64,000 nt of DNA from an uncultured Francisella sp. (GTDB taxonomy: Bacteria > Pseudomonadota > Gammaproteobacteria > Burkholderiales > Neisseriaceae), in assembly GCA_943913135.1 (NCBI GenBank), contig CALTVE010000001.1:1-64000 (forward strand), written 5' to 3'. This document shows, in pieces, positions 32,121 through 40,887 of this stretch (its first letter is position 1; every line of letters starts with the position of its first letter). The translations under genes were made by a program, and so were the position numbers. The notes under the pieces were generated by a model that saw only the letters and a program-made list of their open reading frames with translations, ran no database searches and was not told the origin of the DNA.

Positions 32121-34157
32121 TTATACGCCTAAATAAGCTTCTTTGTTGGGCAGCCAGCGTTCTAGATGTTGTTCACTGATTTCTTTCGGGTAATGATGTA
32201 ATAAATCCTCACTTAAATCGCGTGCTAAGTTTAGTAAATCACCATCTTCTTCTAGGTTAGCAAAACGCGGTAAAGGCACTCCGCTTTGTTTTGCTCCTAA
32301 GAACTCCCCCGGCCCCCGCATGGTCAAATCGATTTCGGCAAGTTTAAAACCATCTTGAGTGCTATAAATACTTTTTAGTCGCTCTTTCGCCTCCCTGCTT
32401 AAGTTTTTACCATAAAGTAAGACGCATGCGCTGTCCATGTGTTCACCTCTGCCCACTCGCCCCCGCAATTGGTGTAATTGAAATAAACCCATGCGTTCGG
32501 CATGTTCTATTATCATTAAAGAAGCATTGGCTACGTGGATACCCACCTCAATGACAGTAGTAGCGACTAGAAGTTGGATATCGCCCCGGACAAAAGCGTC
32601 CATCACTTTCTTTTTCTCCTGCGCTTTTAATTTCCCATGTACCAGACCGATGTGTAACTTAGGAAAGCGATCTTTGAGATGGGCATAGGTGTCTAAAGCA
32701 GTCTGTAATTCAAGGGCTTCTGATTCTTCGATTAGGGGGCATACCCAGTAGGCTTGAGTACCTTGGAGAAGCTTATGTTCCATAAAATTTTCTACTTCTT
32801 CTCGCCGGCCTTCATTGGCTAAAATAGTTTTCACCGGTGTCCGGTTAGGAGGTAATTCATCCAGTCGACTTAATTCGACATCTGCAAAATAAGTCATTGC
32901 CAGGGTGCGTGGAATAGGGGTTGCAGACATCATCAGCTGATTGACGGTACTGCCTTTTTCTTTTAAAGCAAGGCGCTGTTTAACTCCAAAACGGTGTTGT
33001 TCATCGATAATAATGAGCTTGAGAGCTTGGAACTGTACATCTTTTTGCAAAAGCGCATGCGTACCGATGGCAATCATGGCTTTTCCTGTGGCAATTTCGT
33101 TTTTAAGCGACTCTTTTTCTTTCTTTTTCTGCTGACCTGTTAATAAAATACTATGAATTCCTAAGGGATCTAGCCAGTTTTTAAACTGCTCATAATGCTG
33201 TTCGGCTAGCAGTTCGGTAGGCGCGAGTAAAGCCACTTGTCCAGAATTTTCTAGCACGTTTAAGGCAAGAAGAGCAGAGACGATCGTTTTACCGGCGCCC
33301 ACATCCCCTTGTAAAAGGCGATGCATAGGCGTAGGCGCCGCTAAATCGGCATTGAGTTCTGATAATACTCTTTCTTGGGCTGCGGTTAAAGGGTAGGGTA
33401 AGCTACCCCGTAGTTTTTCTGCCAAAGCCCCGGTAAAGGCGATGGCTGCATCCTGATGTACTTGACGTTTTTTTTTGAGTAAGCGTAAAGACAATTGTTG
33501 CGCCAATAGTTCATCCAGCTTTAAACGTCTGAGGGCAGGACAGGTGGGATCTAAAGGATTTTTTTTAGCAAAATGGATGGCATATAAGGTATTTTTAAAA
33601 TCAGGTAAACGCTGTTGGTCGAGAAAGCGCTTGGGTAGCAGTTCGTGCAGATCGACGATTTGAAATGCTTTTTTAATCAAAGCCTGTAAGGTGCTTTGAC
33701 TTAAACCTTTTACACTTGGGTAAATTGGGGTTAAAAAAGGGCTTAATTCCGTAGGAAATCGAGTGTAAACGCGCGGATGAATCATCTGTAACTGATGCTG
33801 TGGTCCATAAGTTAATTTACCAAAAACACGGACTTTTTGACCTTCTTGGTAACTGCGTGCTTGATTGGGATAAAAATGAAAAAAATGCAAAATTAACGGA
33901 CTGCCTTCTTGATCGACTATCTCTAAAAGTAATTGCTTTTTGCGATAGTCATTGACGATTTTCTTATTTATCAATACACCTTGAATGAGTACTTCTTCTC
34001 CAAGCGGCGCTTTTTTTATTGGAGAAAGGCGAGTCTCATTTTCATAGCGTAAGGGTAGATGCAAGAGTAGGTCATACATCGTATTTAAGCCCAGTTTCTG
34101 TAACTGCGTCTTGGTAGCAGAAGGCAGTTTTAAAATTTTTAGGCTAAAAGCATTCAT
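32121..34157 (-). CDS. recG: ATP-dependent DNA helicase RecG
   Basis: 678 aa. It remodels stalled forks and Holliday junctions. N-terminal wedge/OB domain (about 50-150), then two helicase lobes: Walker A LLQGDVGAGKT, Walker B IIDEQHRFGVKQR, MMSATPIPRTLAMT, and in lobe 2 the conserved QLRGRVGRG. It lies 9 nt after the cyclo-ligase gene. Confidence 0.97.
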   Translation of the reverse strand: MNAFSLKILKLPSATKTQLQKLGLNTMYDLLLHLPLRYENETRLSPIKKAPLGEEVLIQGVLINKKIVNDYRKKQLLLEIVDQEGSPLILHFFHFYPNQARSYQEGQKVRVFGKLTYGPQHQLQMIHPRVYTRFPTELSPFLTPIYPSVKGLSQSTLQALIKKAFQIVDLHELLPKRFLDQQRLPDFKNTLYAIHFAKKNPLDPTCPALRRLKLDELLAQQLSLRLLKKKRQVHQDAAIAFTGALAEKLRGSLPYPLTAAQERVLSELNADLAAPTPMHRLLQGDVGAGKTIVSALLALNVLENSGQVALLAPTELLAEQHYEQFKNWLDPLGIHSILLTGQQKKKEKESLKNEIATGKAMIAIGTHALLQKDVQFQALKLIIIDEQHRFGVKQRLALKEKGSTVNQLMMSATPIPRTLAMTYFADVELSRLDELPPNRTPVKTILANEGRREEVENFMEHKLLQGTQAYWVCPLIEESEALELQTALDTYAHLKDRFPKLHIGLVHGKLKAQEKKKVMDAFVRGDIQLLVATTVIEVGIHVANASLMIIEHAERMGLFQLHQLRGRVGRGEHMDSACVLLYGKNLSREAKERLKSIYSTQDGFKLAEIDLTMRGPGEFLGAKQSGVPLPRFANLEEDGDLLNLARDLSEDLLHHYPKEISEQHLERWLPNKEAYLGV

Positions 34158-34166
34158 TGAGTCAGA

Positions 34167-34715
34167 TTAAAAATAATTTGCAGAAAATTGTATAAGTTTT
34201 TCTTCCGATACAAAAGCATGCAAACGCTGATCATGTGTCTCTACTGGCAACTGATCAGTTAATTGACAGGCAAAGCCTACGCCTAAACGGTAGGGTCTTT
34301 TTTTAGAGCAATATTTTAAGGTAGCATCATAATAGCCTCCCCCCTGGCCAAGACGATGACCGTTCAGGTCGGCGGCGATTAAAGGCATGAGTAATACTTT
34401 TATCTGCGATGCTTTAAGATACTTTCCCTTTTTATGGCGAGAGTAAGGGCGAAAAACCATTATCCGCTTAAAAGTAAAATACTGAGGAACATACAGAGAG
34501 CGATCGGGATATTTTGTTAACCAAAGGCGGGCCCAAGGAAAGAGATTGACTTCGCTCCCCATTGCCTCATAAAGAGCGATGACGCCTTTTTGCTTGCGTA
34601 GAAAAAAAGCCAGATGACGACTGATTTGCTGTGATTTTTTTTGTTTTTGTATTTTACTGAGTTTCAGCCGAGCATTGCGAAATCGTTTACGGTAATCTTT
34701 TTTAGAAAGATTCAT
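34167..34715 (-). CDS. ygfA: 5-formyltetrahydrofolate cyclo-ligase family protein
   Basis: 182 aa. It converts 5-formyl-THF to methenyl-THF with ATP. A basic N-terminus (KKDYRKRFRNARLKLS) and the signature GHRLGQGGGYYDATL are visible. In E. coli ygfA follows the 6S RNA gene; here a structured 250-nt region precedes it, and recG follows. Confidence 0.9.
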   Translation of the reverse strand: MNLSKKDYRKRFRNARLKLSKIQKQKKSQQISRHLAFFLRKQKGVIALYEAMGSEVNLFPWARLWLTKYPDRSLYVPQYFTFKRIMVFRPYSRHKKGKYLKASQIKVLLMPLIAADLNGHRLGQGGGYYDATLKYCSKKRPYRLGVGFACQLTDQLPVETHDQRLHAFVSEEKLIQFSANYF

Positions 34716-34763
34716 ACAACTGCCTCATAATGAGCCATAAAAATTCAAATATCAAATTTGTCT

Positions 34764-34912
34764 CAATGACCCCTTTTCATTTTTACTTAGATGAATACGG
34801 TGTTTGCCAACATACATTGCGCAAGCGGTATTGCTTAAATAAAACTGGCCTTGATAAATAGTTTATACCGTTTAGTATTCGAACAAGGTTTCTTGGACAA
34901 GTAAGGTCATTG
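34764..34912 (-). ncRNA. ssrS: candidate 6S RNA (SsrS) upstream of ygfA
   Basis: The 251-nt gap between ygfA and glnS folds into a long imperfect hairpin. CAATGACC (34764-34771) pairs with GGTCATTG (34905-34912), TTACTT with AAGTAA, GAATAC (34793-34798) with GTATTC (34875-34880), and CGGTAT (34826-34831) with ATACCG (34865-34870). Length near 150 nt, bulged long-hairpin shape and position directly before ygfA on the same strand all fit 6S RNA. The primary sequence did not let me confirm it, and the promoter (TGC-TATTAC) is weak. The ends are approximate. Confidence 0.33.
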
Positions 34913-34923
34913 TAATAGCAAAA

Positions 34924-34950
34924 TTGCTTCATACCAATGCATGCTATAAT
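34924..34950 (+). promoter_or_regulatory. promoter of glnS
   Basis: Exact TATAAT (34945-34950) preceded by TGC (extended -10), with TTGCTT 15 nt upstream. It lies 16 nt before the glnS ATG, so the leader is short. Confidence 0.6.
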
Positions 34951-34966
34951 CGCGCCGATTTAGCTT

Positions 34967-36676
34967 ATGAAACAGATCATGAATAAAGAAGAATTTGCCG
35001 AAAAACACTTTATCCGCACCAAGATTGAAGAAGATTTGGAGAAGGGTAAAGTAAAAAACGTGCATTTGCGTTTTCCTCCTGAGCCTAATGGTTATTTACA
35101 TATTGGTCATGCGAAAAGTATTTGTCTAAATTTTGGGTTGGCCAATCTTTTTCACGGCCAATGTAATCTACGTATGGATGATACGAATCCTGAGAAAGAA
35201 TCAGCAGAATTTGTTCATGCGATTGAAGAGGATATTCGCTGGCTGGGTTTTGTGTGGGATGGAAAAACTAAGTATGCCTCTGATTATTTTGAGATGCTTT
35301 ATCAGGCGGCTATTGACTTGATTAAACAGGGCCTTGCTTATGTGGATGATTTAAGCGGCGAAGAAATCCGCCGGTCTCGTGGAACTTTGACGGAGGCAGG
35401 TAAGGAAAGCCCATACCGTAAACGCAGTGTGGAAGAAAATTTAAGACTTTTCCAGGCCATGCGAGAGGGAGCGTATCAGGATGGTGAAAAAACCCTGCGT
35501 CTTAAAATTGATATGTCCTCCAGTAATTTAAATTTGCGTGACCCTGTGATTTATCGCATTCGCCGTACCCATCATCATCGCGCAGGTGATACTTGGACGT
35601 TATATCCACTTTACGATTTCACCCATACTTTATCCGATGCTTTTGAAGGGATTACTCATTCACTGTGTACGTTGGAATTTGAAGATCATCGCCCATTGTA
35701 TGATTGGATCTTACAGCATTTAGCCATCCCTAACCCGCCCCATCAATATGAATTTTCTCGTTTAGAGCTTTTTTATACCATTACTTCTAAACGCAAGTTA
35801 AGTGCTTTGGTAGAAGAAAAAGTAGTGACAGGGTGGAATGATCCACGTTTGCCCACTCTTGCAGGGATGCGGCGTCGAGGTTACACCCCCTCTGGCATTC
35901 GTTTGTTTTGTAAGCGTATTGGTGTAGCCAAAAGCGATAACACAGTGGATTTTTCCCTGTTAGAAGGAACGATGCGCGAAGACTTAGAGCATACCGTACC
36001 GCGTATGATGGTGGTTTTAGATCCTCTGCCGATAGAATTAATCAATTTTGATTCTAATCATATAAAAGGTCAAGAAGCTGCTTATGCTGCTGGTGAAGAA
36101 GTAAAAGCGGATAAAAGGATGCTTACATTAAAAGAAAAAATTTATATCGAGCGCGGTGATTTTGCTTTAGAGCCCCCCCCCAAATGGCATCGTCTGGTAC
36201 CTGGCGGTGAAGTGCGTCTGCGTCATAGTTACATCATTAAGGTAGAAGAAGTGGTGCAAGATAATGAAGGTAAAGTAATCGGTTTAAAGGCTTCTATCGA
36301 CTACGATACCTTGGGTAAAAAACCAGAAGGACGAAAGGTAAAAGGGGTTATTCACTGGGTAAATGCTGAAGAAGCAGTACCGATTAAGGTACGTTTGTAT
36401 GATAGGCTTTTTACGGTCCCCAACCCTGACAATTGTAAAGATGAAGCAGGAGAAAGGATAGATTTCCGCCACTGGCTTAACCCAAATTCTTTAAAAATAG
36501 TAGAAGGTTATGCAGAAAAAAAGGCAAGCGATTTAAAACCGGAGGAACGCTGGCAGTTTGAGCGTCTGGGTTATTTTGTGGCTGACCGATATGATTATCG
36601 AAGGGAAGCCCCCGTATTCAATCGCATTGTTTCTTTAAAAGATACCTGGGAACATAAAGGTGGAAAGTCACGCTAA
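34967..36676 (+). CDS. glnS: glutaminyl-tRNA synthetase
   Basis: 569 aa class I synthetase. FPPEPNGYLHIGHAKSICLNFG carries the HIGH motif (45-48) and strong identity to E. coli GlnRS runs throughout (RSVEENL, YDFTHTLSDAFEGITHSLCTLEF). The second ATP motif is TSKRK (273-277) where E. coli has MSKRK. A C-terminal anticodon-binding beta-barrel region follows. Its presence means Gln-tRNA is made directly, even though gatCAB is also encoded. An alternative ATG 12 nt downstream exists. Confidence 0.96.
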   Translation: MKQIMNKEEFAEKHFIRTKIEEDLEKGKVKNVHLRFPPEPNGYLHIGHAKSICLNFGLANLFHGQCNLRMDDTNPEKESAEFVHAIEEDIRWLGFVWDGKTKYASDYFEMLYQAAIDLIKQGLAYVDDLSGEEIRRSRGTLTEAGKESPYRKRSVEENLRLFQAMREGAYQDGEKTLRLKIDMSSSNLNLRDPVIYRIRRTHHHRAGDTWTLYPLYDFTHTLSDAFEGITHSLCTLEFEDHRPLYDWILQHLAIPNPPHQYEFSRLELFYTITSKRKLSALVEEKVVTGWNDPRLPTLAGMRRRGYTPSGIRLFCKRIGVAKSDNTVDFSLLEGTMREDLEHTVPRMMVVLDPLPIELINFDSNHIKGQEAAYAAGEEVKADKRMLTLKEKIYIERGDFALEPPPKWHRLVPGGEVRLRHSYIIKVEEVVQDNEGKVIGLKASIDYDTLGKKPEGRKVKGVIHWVNAEEAVPIKVRLYDRLFTVPNPDNCKDEAGERIDFRHWLNPNSLKIVEGYAEKKASDLKPEERWQFERLGYFVADRYDYRREAPVFNRIVSLKDTWEHKGGKSR

Positions 36677-36690
36677 GAGACAATGCGAGA

Positions 36691-37719
36691 TCAACCAACA
36701 AAATGGATACGGGGTTTATCTTGTGAATTTTTCATCGTCCCAATTAAATAAGCTTTCTCCCCTAAACTTTGTAAAACAGATAAGGTTTGATCTGTGTCGT
36801 TTTTATCGACTACCAAGCATAGACCAAGGCCACAATTAAAAGTGCGGAACAATTCGTTTTCTGACAGATTGCCAGTTTTTTGTAACCAGTGAAAAAGTTT
36901 GGGCATAGGCCAGTTCTTTTTGTGGATTAGAGCATTCGTGCCCGGAGGGAAAATGCGCGGTAAGTTTTCACTGATTCCTCCCCCGGTGATGTGGGCAATA
37001 CCTTTAATTTTTACTTGCTGTTTAAGGACTAAAATATTTTTCACATAGATGCGAGTAGGGGTTAATAAGATTTCCTGTAAGCTTTTTCCTTGATCAAAAG
37101 GCGATTGGAGATCAATACCGCTGATTTCTACCAATTTTCGGATTAAAGAATAACCATTAGAGTGGGCCCCACTGGAAGCCAAGCCAATAATAGAATCACC
37201 CTCTGTAATAGTTTTCCCATCGATTAATTCATTTTTTTCCACTACCCCGACGGCAAATCCTGCTAAATCATATTCGCCTTCAGGATACATGCTGGGCATT
37301 TCCGCGGTTTCCCCCCCGATTAAAGCAGCGCCTGCTTGCTTACAGCCTTCGGCGATGCCTGAAATGACTTCGCTTGCTTTATCGACGTGTAAGTGGCCGG
37401 TGGCAAAGTAATCTAAGAAAAATAGAGGTTCTGCTCCTTGTGCGAGAATATCATTAACGCACATGGCCACTAAATCAATACCAATGGTATCGTGTTTATC
37501 TGCGGCAAAAGCTAATTTTAGCTTGGTGCCTACTCCATCCGTTCCAGAAACCAATATAGGTTGATCATATTTTTTAAGCGCGAACAAAGCGCCAAACCCG
37601 CCCAATTGACCCAAAACTTCACTGCGCATGGTTTTTTTGGCTAAAGGTTTGATTCTTTCTACCAACTCATCGCCGGCTTCAATATCAACGCCGGCTTTTT
37701 TGTAGTCTATGATGCTCAT
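36691..37719 (-). CDS. purM: phosphoribosylformylglycinamidine cyclo-ligase PurM
   Basis: 342 aa from ATG at 37719 (MSIIDYKKAGVDI); an in-frame start 39 nt upstream lies next to the rpmA terminator and is rejected. It makes aminoimidazole ribonucleotide in purine synthesis. Signatures: LVSGTDGVGTKLKLAF and LIGGETAEMPSMYPEGEYDLAGFAVG, which are ATP-binding segments of the PurM fold. purN, its usual partner, is not adjacent. It converges on glnS. Confidence 0.96.
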   Translation of the reverse strand: MSIIDYKKAGVDIEAGDELVERIKPLAKKTMRSEVLGQLGGFGALFALKKYDQPILVSGTDGVGTKLKLAFAADKHDTIGIDLVAMCVNDILAQGAEPLFFLDYFATGHLHVDKASEVISGIAEGCKQAGAALIGGETAEMPSMYPEGEYDLAGFAVGVVEKNELIDGKTITEGDSIIGLASSGAHSNGYSLIRKLVEISGIDLQSPFDQGKSLQEILLTPTRIYVKNILVLKQQVKIKGIAHITGGGISENLPRIFPPGTNALIHKKNWPMPKLFHWLQKTGNLSENELFRTFNCGLGLCLVVDKNDTDQTLSVLQSLGEKAYLIGTMKNSQDKPRIHFVG

Positions 37720-37731
37720 AGCTTGATCTTC

Positions 37732-37778
37732 AAAAAATAAAGGCACTTTCAATCGCAAGCGATTAAAAAAGCGCCTTT
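37732..37778 (-). terminator. intrinsic terminator after rplU-rpmA
   Basis: On the minus strand an 11-bp stem (one G-U pair) with a second small stem inside is followed by ATTTTTT. It lies 21 nt past the rpmA stop and isolates the ribosomal-protein operon from purM. Confidence 0.82.
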
Positions 37779-37799
37779 ATTTTCGTTCATTGTGCCAAA

Positions 37800-38060
37800 C
37801 TAATTTAATTTTTCGATGCTTACGGTTTTACGCTGTAGTTTACCTTTTACCGCAAATTGCACTTTGCCCTCTGCCTTAGCAAACAAGGTATGATCTTTCC
37901 CCATTCCTACATTGTCGCCAGCATGAAAACGGGTGCCTCTTTGACGTACAATGATGGCGCCTGCACGTACGATTTCGCCGCCAAAAGCTTTTACGCCTAA
38001 GCGTTTCGCTTCCGAATCGCGGCCGTTTCGGGAACTACCGCCTGCTTTTTTTGATGCCAT
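37800..38060 (-). CDS. rpmA: 50S ribosomal protein L27
   Basis: 86 aa. MASKKAGGSSRNGRDSEAKRLG is the standard N-terminus reaching the peptidyl-transfer centre; no cleavable extension is present. AAGGACA precedes the ATG. Encoded 26 nt after rplU as usual; obgE, which often follows, is absent. Confidence 0.97.
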   Translation of the reverse strand: MASKKAGGSSRNGRDSEAKRLGVKAFGGEIVRAGAIIVRQRGTRFHAGDNVGMGKDHTLFAKAEGKVQFAVKGKLQRKTVSIEKLN

Positions 38061-38086
38061 TATGCTGTCCTTTTGTTGTTAATACT

Positions 38087-38395
38087 TTAAGCGATTTCGT
38101 CGATACGAATTTCGGTATAGTTTTGCCTATGCCCTTGTTGCTTACGATAATGTTTTCTGCGGCGCATTTTAAAAATGCGCACCTTGCGATGCCGCCCCTG
38201 ACTTAAAACAGTTGCTTTAAGTTTTACCCCTTTTAAGTACGGGCTACCCACTTTCACAGTGTCGCCATTCGCCACCAGTAAAACTTTATCAATGACGATT
38301 TGGCTATCGATTTCTGCCGGTATCTGTTCTATTTTTAATTTTTCGCCTGGAGATACTTTATACTGTTTACCTCCGGTTTTTATGACCGCATACAT
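38087..38395 (-). CDS. rplU: 50S ribosomal protein L21
   Basis: 102 aa from ATG at 38395 (MYAVIKTGGKQYKV), the universal L21 start; the longer reading from 38476 passes through the promoter. The C-terminal KMRRRKHYRKQQGHRQNYTEIRI segment is diagnostic. First gene of rplU-rpmA. Confidence 0.97.
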   Translation of the reverse strand: MYAVIKTGGKQYKVSPGEKLKIEQIPAEIDSQIVIDKVLLVANGDTVKVGSPYLKGVKLKATVLSQGRHRKVRIFKMRRRKHYRKQQGHRQNYTEIRIDEIA

Positions 38396-38431
38396 AGACG
38401 ATGTCCAAGTTTGTTGAGTTAAAAGTAGATA

Positions 38432-38461
38432 ATTATACACTGAAAATTCAACTTTAAGCAA
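38432..38461 (-). promoter_or_regulatory. promoter of rplU-rpmA
   Basis: On the minus strand TTGCTT, an 18-nt spacer and an exact TATAAT (38432-38437). Its -35 overlaps one copy of the 15-bp tandem repeat at 38456-38485. Confidence 0.6.
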
Positions 38462-38485
38462 TACCCGATAAAGCAATACCCGATA
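38456..38485. repeat. tandem 15-bp direct repeat in the rplU/coaBC gap
   Basis: AAGCAATACCCGATA occurs twice head to tail (38456-38470, 38471-38485) and a third partial AGCA follows. It covers the -35 and upstream region of the rplU promoter, so it could be a regulator site or a slippage duplication. Confidence 0.8.
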
Positions 38486-38539
38486 AGCATATTACTTAGA
38501 GTAGAATAACATTTTTGCTTGCAAAAAACTGAGGAACCG

Positions 38540-39724
38540 ATGACTTTACAGGGGAAAACCATTATCCTTGGCGTAACAGGCGGTATTGCGGCCTATAAAA
38601 GCGCCTTTTTAATCCGTTTACTACGCCAAACAGGAGCAAAAGTATACGTCGTTTTAACTGAAGAAGGGGAAAAATTTATCGGTAAGGCCACTTTTCAAGC
38701 TTTGAGTGGCCACCCTGTGTGGCTCAGCAATGACCATTATCCAGCAGCAGGAGGCATGGGTCATATTGATTTAGCGCGCAGTGCCGATATGATTTTAGTT
38801 GCGCCCTGTACTGCTAATACCCTTGCAAAAATTGCTCATGGGTTCGCGGATAATCTGTTAACGGAATTAATTTTAGCGAGAGAGATCCCTCTAGTTCTTG
38901 CGCCAGCGATGAATCAGGCGATGTGGGCGAGCCCTGCCACACAAAACAATGTAGCTCTTTTGAAAAGCCAAGGGGTGATAATTTATGGTCCTGAGGTAGG
39001 GATACAAGCATGTGGGGAAGAAGGAAGTGGCCGATTATTGGAGCCTGTTATTTTGGTCGAGTTACTTCAAGCTTTAGGTGCTCCTGCTATCTTAAAGGGG
39101 AAAAAAGTGCTAATTACTTTAGGGGGAACCGAAGAAGCGTTGGATCCAGTTCGCTCTTTGCGCAATCGCTCCAGCGGCCGTATGGGTGTTGCTTTAGCAC
39201 GTGCGTGCCGTGATGCCGGTGCAAAAGTCACTGTAGTTTACGGTTTAATCAGCGTCGATTTGCCGTATGGGGTAGATGCGATTAAGGCAGAGAGTGCAGA
39301 AGCGATGTATAACGCCGTACATGCGCATTTACAAGACAAAGACATTTTCATTTCAGTGGCCGCTGTAGCCGATTACCGACCCAAAAAAATTGAACGCGAA
39401 AAGATTAAACGCCACGAAAAAGGGGAATTATTGCTAGAACTGGTTCCTAATCCAGATATTTTAGCGTCGGTGGCCAAACTTAAAAATGCCCCTTTTTGTG
39501 TCGGCTTCGCTGCGGAAAGCAAAAACATCGTCGAATACGGTCAAAGCAAACGGCACCGTAAGGGAGTACCTTTATTAATTGCTAATAACGTCAGAGAGAA
39601 TATGGATACAGAAAAAGGCAGTGTTTATATTATAAGTTCTAAGGGAATAGAAGAAACACACTGCCAAGATAAATATGTTATTGCTGAGCGTATTGTTGAA
39701 GTGATCGCAGATTTAATGAATTAA
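38540..39724 (+). CDS. coaBC: bifunctional phosphopantothenoylcysteine decarboxylase/synthase CoaBC
   Basis: 394 aa from ATG at 38540 with TGAGGAA just upstream; a TTG 21 nt earlier is not preferred. Two steps of coenzyme A synthesis. CoaC domain: GVTGGIAAYKSAFLIRLL, the catalytic His in GHIDLARSADM, PAMNQAMW and the lid ACGEEGSGRLLEP. CoaB domain from about 185: LITLGGTEEALDPVRSLRNRSSGRMG. Divergent from rplU. Confidence 0.95.
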   Translation: MTLQGKTIILGVTGGIAAYKSAFLIRLLRQTGAKVYVVLTEEGEKFIGKATFQALSGHPVWLSNDHYPAAGGMGHIDLARSADMILVAPCTANTLAKIAHGFADNLLTELILAREIPLVLAPAMNQAMWASPATQNNVALLKSQGVIIYGPEVGIQACGEEGSGRLLEPVILVELLQALGAPAILKGKKVLITLGGTEEALDPVRSLRNRSSGRMGVALARACRDAGAKVTVVYGLISVDLPYGVDAIKAESAEAMYNAVHAHLQDKDIFISVAAVADYRPKKIEREKIKRHEKGELLLELVPNPDILASVAKLKNAPFCVGFAAESKNIVEYGQSKRHRKGVPLLIANNVRENMDTEKGSVYIISSKGIEETHCQDKYVIAERIVEVIADLMN

Positions 39725-39735
39725 GAGGCATTAAA

Positions 39736-39966
39736 TTATTGCATTTTTTTCTCATCATCTGCTTTTTTTAGGATGGAATAAAGTTCGTCTTTCAGTTTTA
39801 AGCGTTTTAGCTTTAATTCTTCGATTTGACTCAAGCCTTCAGTGATGGGGTTATTTTCTAAATTAGTGATTTGTTGATCCAGCTTGTTATGTTCATCAAA
39901 AAGCCGAGTAAAATGGCTGTCTTTGTTTTTAAGTTTAGTGATCAGATCGCGGTATTCAGGAAACAT
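39736..39966 (-). CDS. YdcH-like DUF465 small protein
   Basis: 76 aa. It matches the DUF465/YdcH pattern: MFPEYRDLITKLKNKDSHFTRLFDEHNKLDQ followed by a charged helical hairpin (ELKLKRLKLKDELYSILKK). The function of the family is unknown. It has its own promoter and convergent neighbour coaBC. Confidence 0.88.
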   Translation of the reverse strand: MFPEYRDLITKLKNKDSHFTRLFDEHNKLDQQITNLENNPITEGLSQIEELKLKRLKLKDELYSILKKADDEKKMQ

Positions 39967-40004
39967 TTCAACCTCACTTTACAATTCATTCAACTGCCAA
40001 GCTA

Positions 40005-40033
40005 ATTGTAAGCGTTTAGTACTGCTCTGGCAA
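40005..40033 (-). promoter_or_regulatory. promoter of the YdcH-like gene
   Basis: On the minus strand TTGCCA, a 17-nt spacer and TACAAT; the predicted start is near 39998, 32 nt before the ATG. Confidence 0.65.
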
Positions 40034-40066
40034 GGCAAATTTCCTACTGTTTTCTACCTTATCCAC

Positions 40067-40075
40067 TGCTATAAT
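40067..40075 (+). promoter_or_regulatory. extended -10 promoter of yebC
   Basis: TGC followed by an exact TATAAT (40070-40075), 40 nt before the yebC ATG. There is no strong -35. Confidence 0.5.
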
Positions 40076-40114
40076 AAACTTTTTATTTTTATCCAATGTT
40101 AGGAACCGAAGTAA

Positions 40115-40840
40115 ATGGCTGGCCACAGTAAATGGGCAAACATTAAACATAAAAAAGAGCGACAAGATGCTAAAAAAGGTAAAGTTTTTACCAAGATTAT
40201 CAAAGAATTAACCGTAGCAGCGCGCGAAGGAGGGGCCGATCCAGAAGCCAATCCTCGTTTGCGTCTTGCCATCGATAAAGCGATTAGTGTCAATATGCCA
40301 AAGAGCAATATTGAGCGTGCGATCGATAAAGGCAGTGGTAATATGGAAGGAGTAGATTATATTTCTTTGCGCTATGAAGGCTATGGGGTCGCCGGTGCTG
40401 CTTTAATTGTGGATTGCTTAACCGATAATAAGACACGTACCGTAGCCGATGTACGCCATGCTTTTACCAAAAACGATGGCAACTTAGGCACCGATGGTTG
40501 TGTGGCTTATCAATTTAAGAACCAAGGCTATTTGTTGTTCGCCCCCGGTACAAATGAAGAAAAATTGATGGAGCTCGCCCTAGAAAGTGGGGCAGAAGAT
40601 GTAGTACAAAATGAAGATGGTTCTCTAGAAATCGTCACCTCCCCCCAAGATTTTTCGCGGGTTAAAAAAGCGTTGGATGATGCTGGCTTTAATGCCGAAG
40701 AAGCAGCAGTGACTCTTAGAGCTGAAAACGAAGTTTTTCTAAGTGGAGAAGAAGGGCAAAAAATGCAGCGATTGATTAATGCCTTAGAAGACTTGGATGA
40801 TGTGCAAGAAGTATATACCTCAGCGGTTATTGAGGAATAA
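40115..40840 (+). CDS. yebC: YebC/PmpR family protein
   Basis: 241 aa. The family start MAGHSKWANIKHKKERQDAKKGKVF is intact, as is the acidic C-terminal domain. Family members bind DNA as regulators, and some act in translation of proline-rich stretches. In many gammaproteobacteria it precedes ruvC; here no ruv genes are nearby and a GDSL autotransporter gene follows. Confidence 0.95.
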   Translation: MAGHSKWANIKHKKERQDAKKGKVFTKIIKELTVAAREGGADPEANPRLRLAIDKAISVNMPKSNIERAIDKGSGNMEGVDYISLRYEGYGVAGAALIVDCLTDNKTRTVADVRHAFTKNDGNLGTDGCVAYQFKNQGYLLFAPGTNEEKLMELALESGAEDVVQNEDGSLEIVTSPQDFSRVKKALDDAGFNAEEAAVTLRAENEVFLSGEEGQKMQRLINALEDLDDVQEVYTSAVIEE

Positions 40841-40887
40841 GCGTTCTGAGAACTTAAGTTTAAGCGCTAAAGAAGGTAAGGGGTGTC

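Noticed and set aside
40055..40066. TTATCCACT before yebC as a DnaA box
   Set aside because: A single site with one mismatch at the last base and no neighbours; not comparable with the 43-kb cluster.
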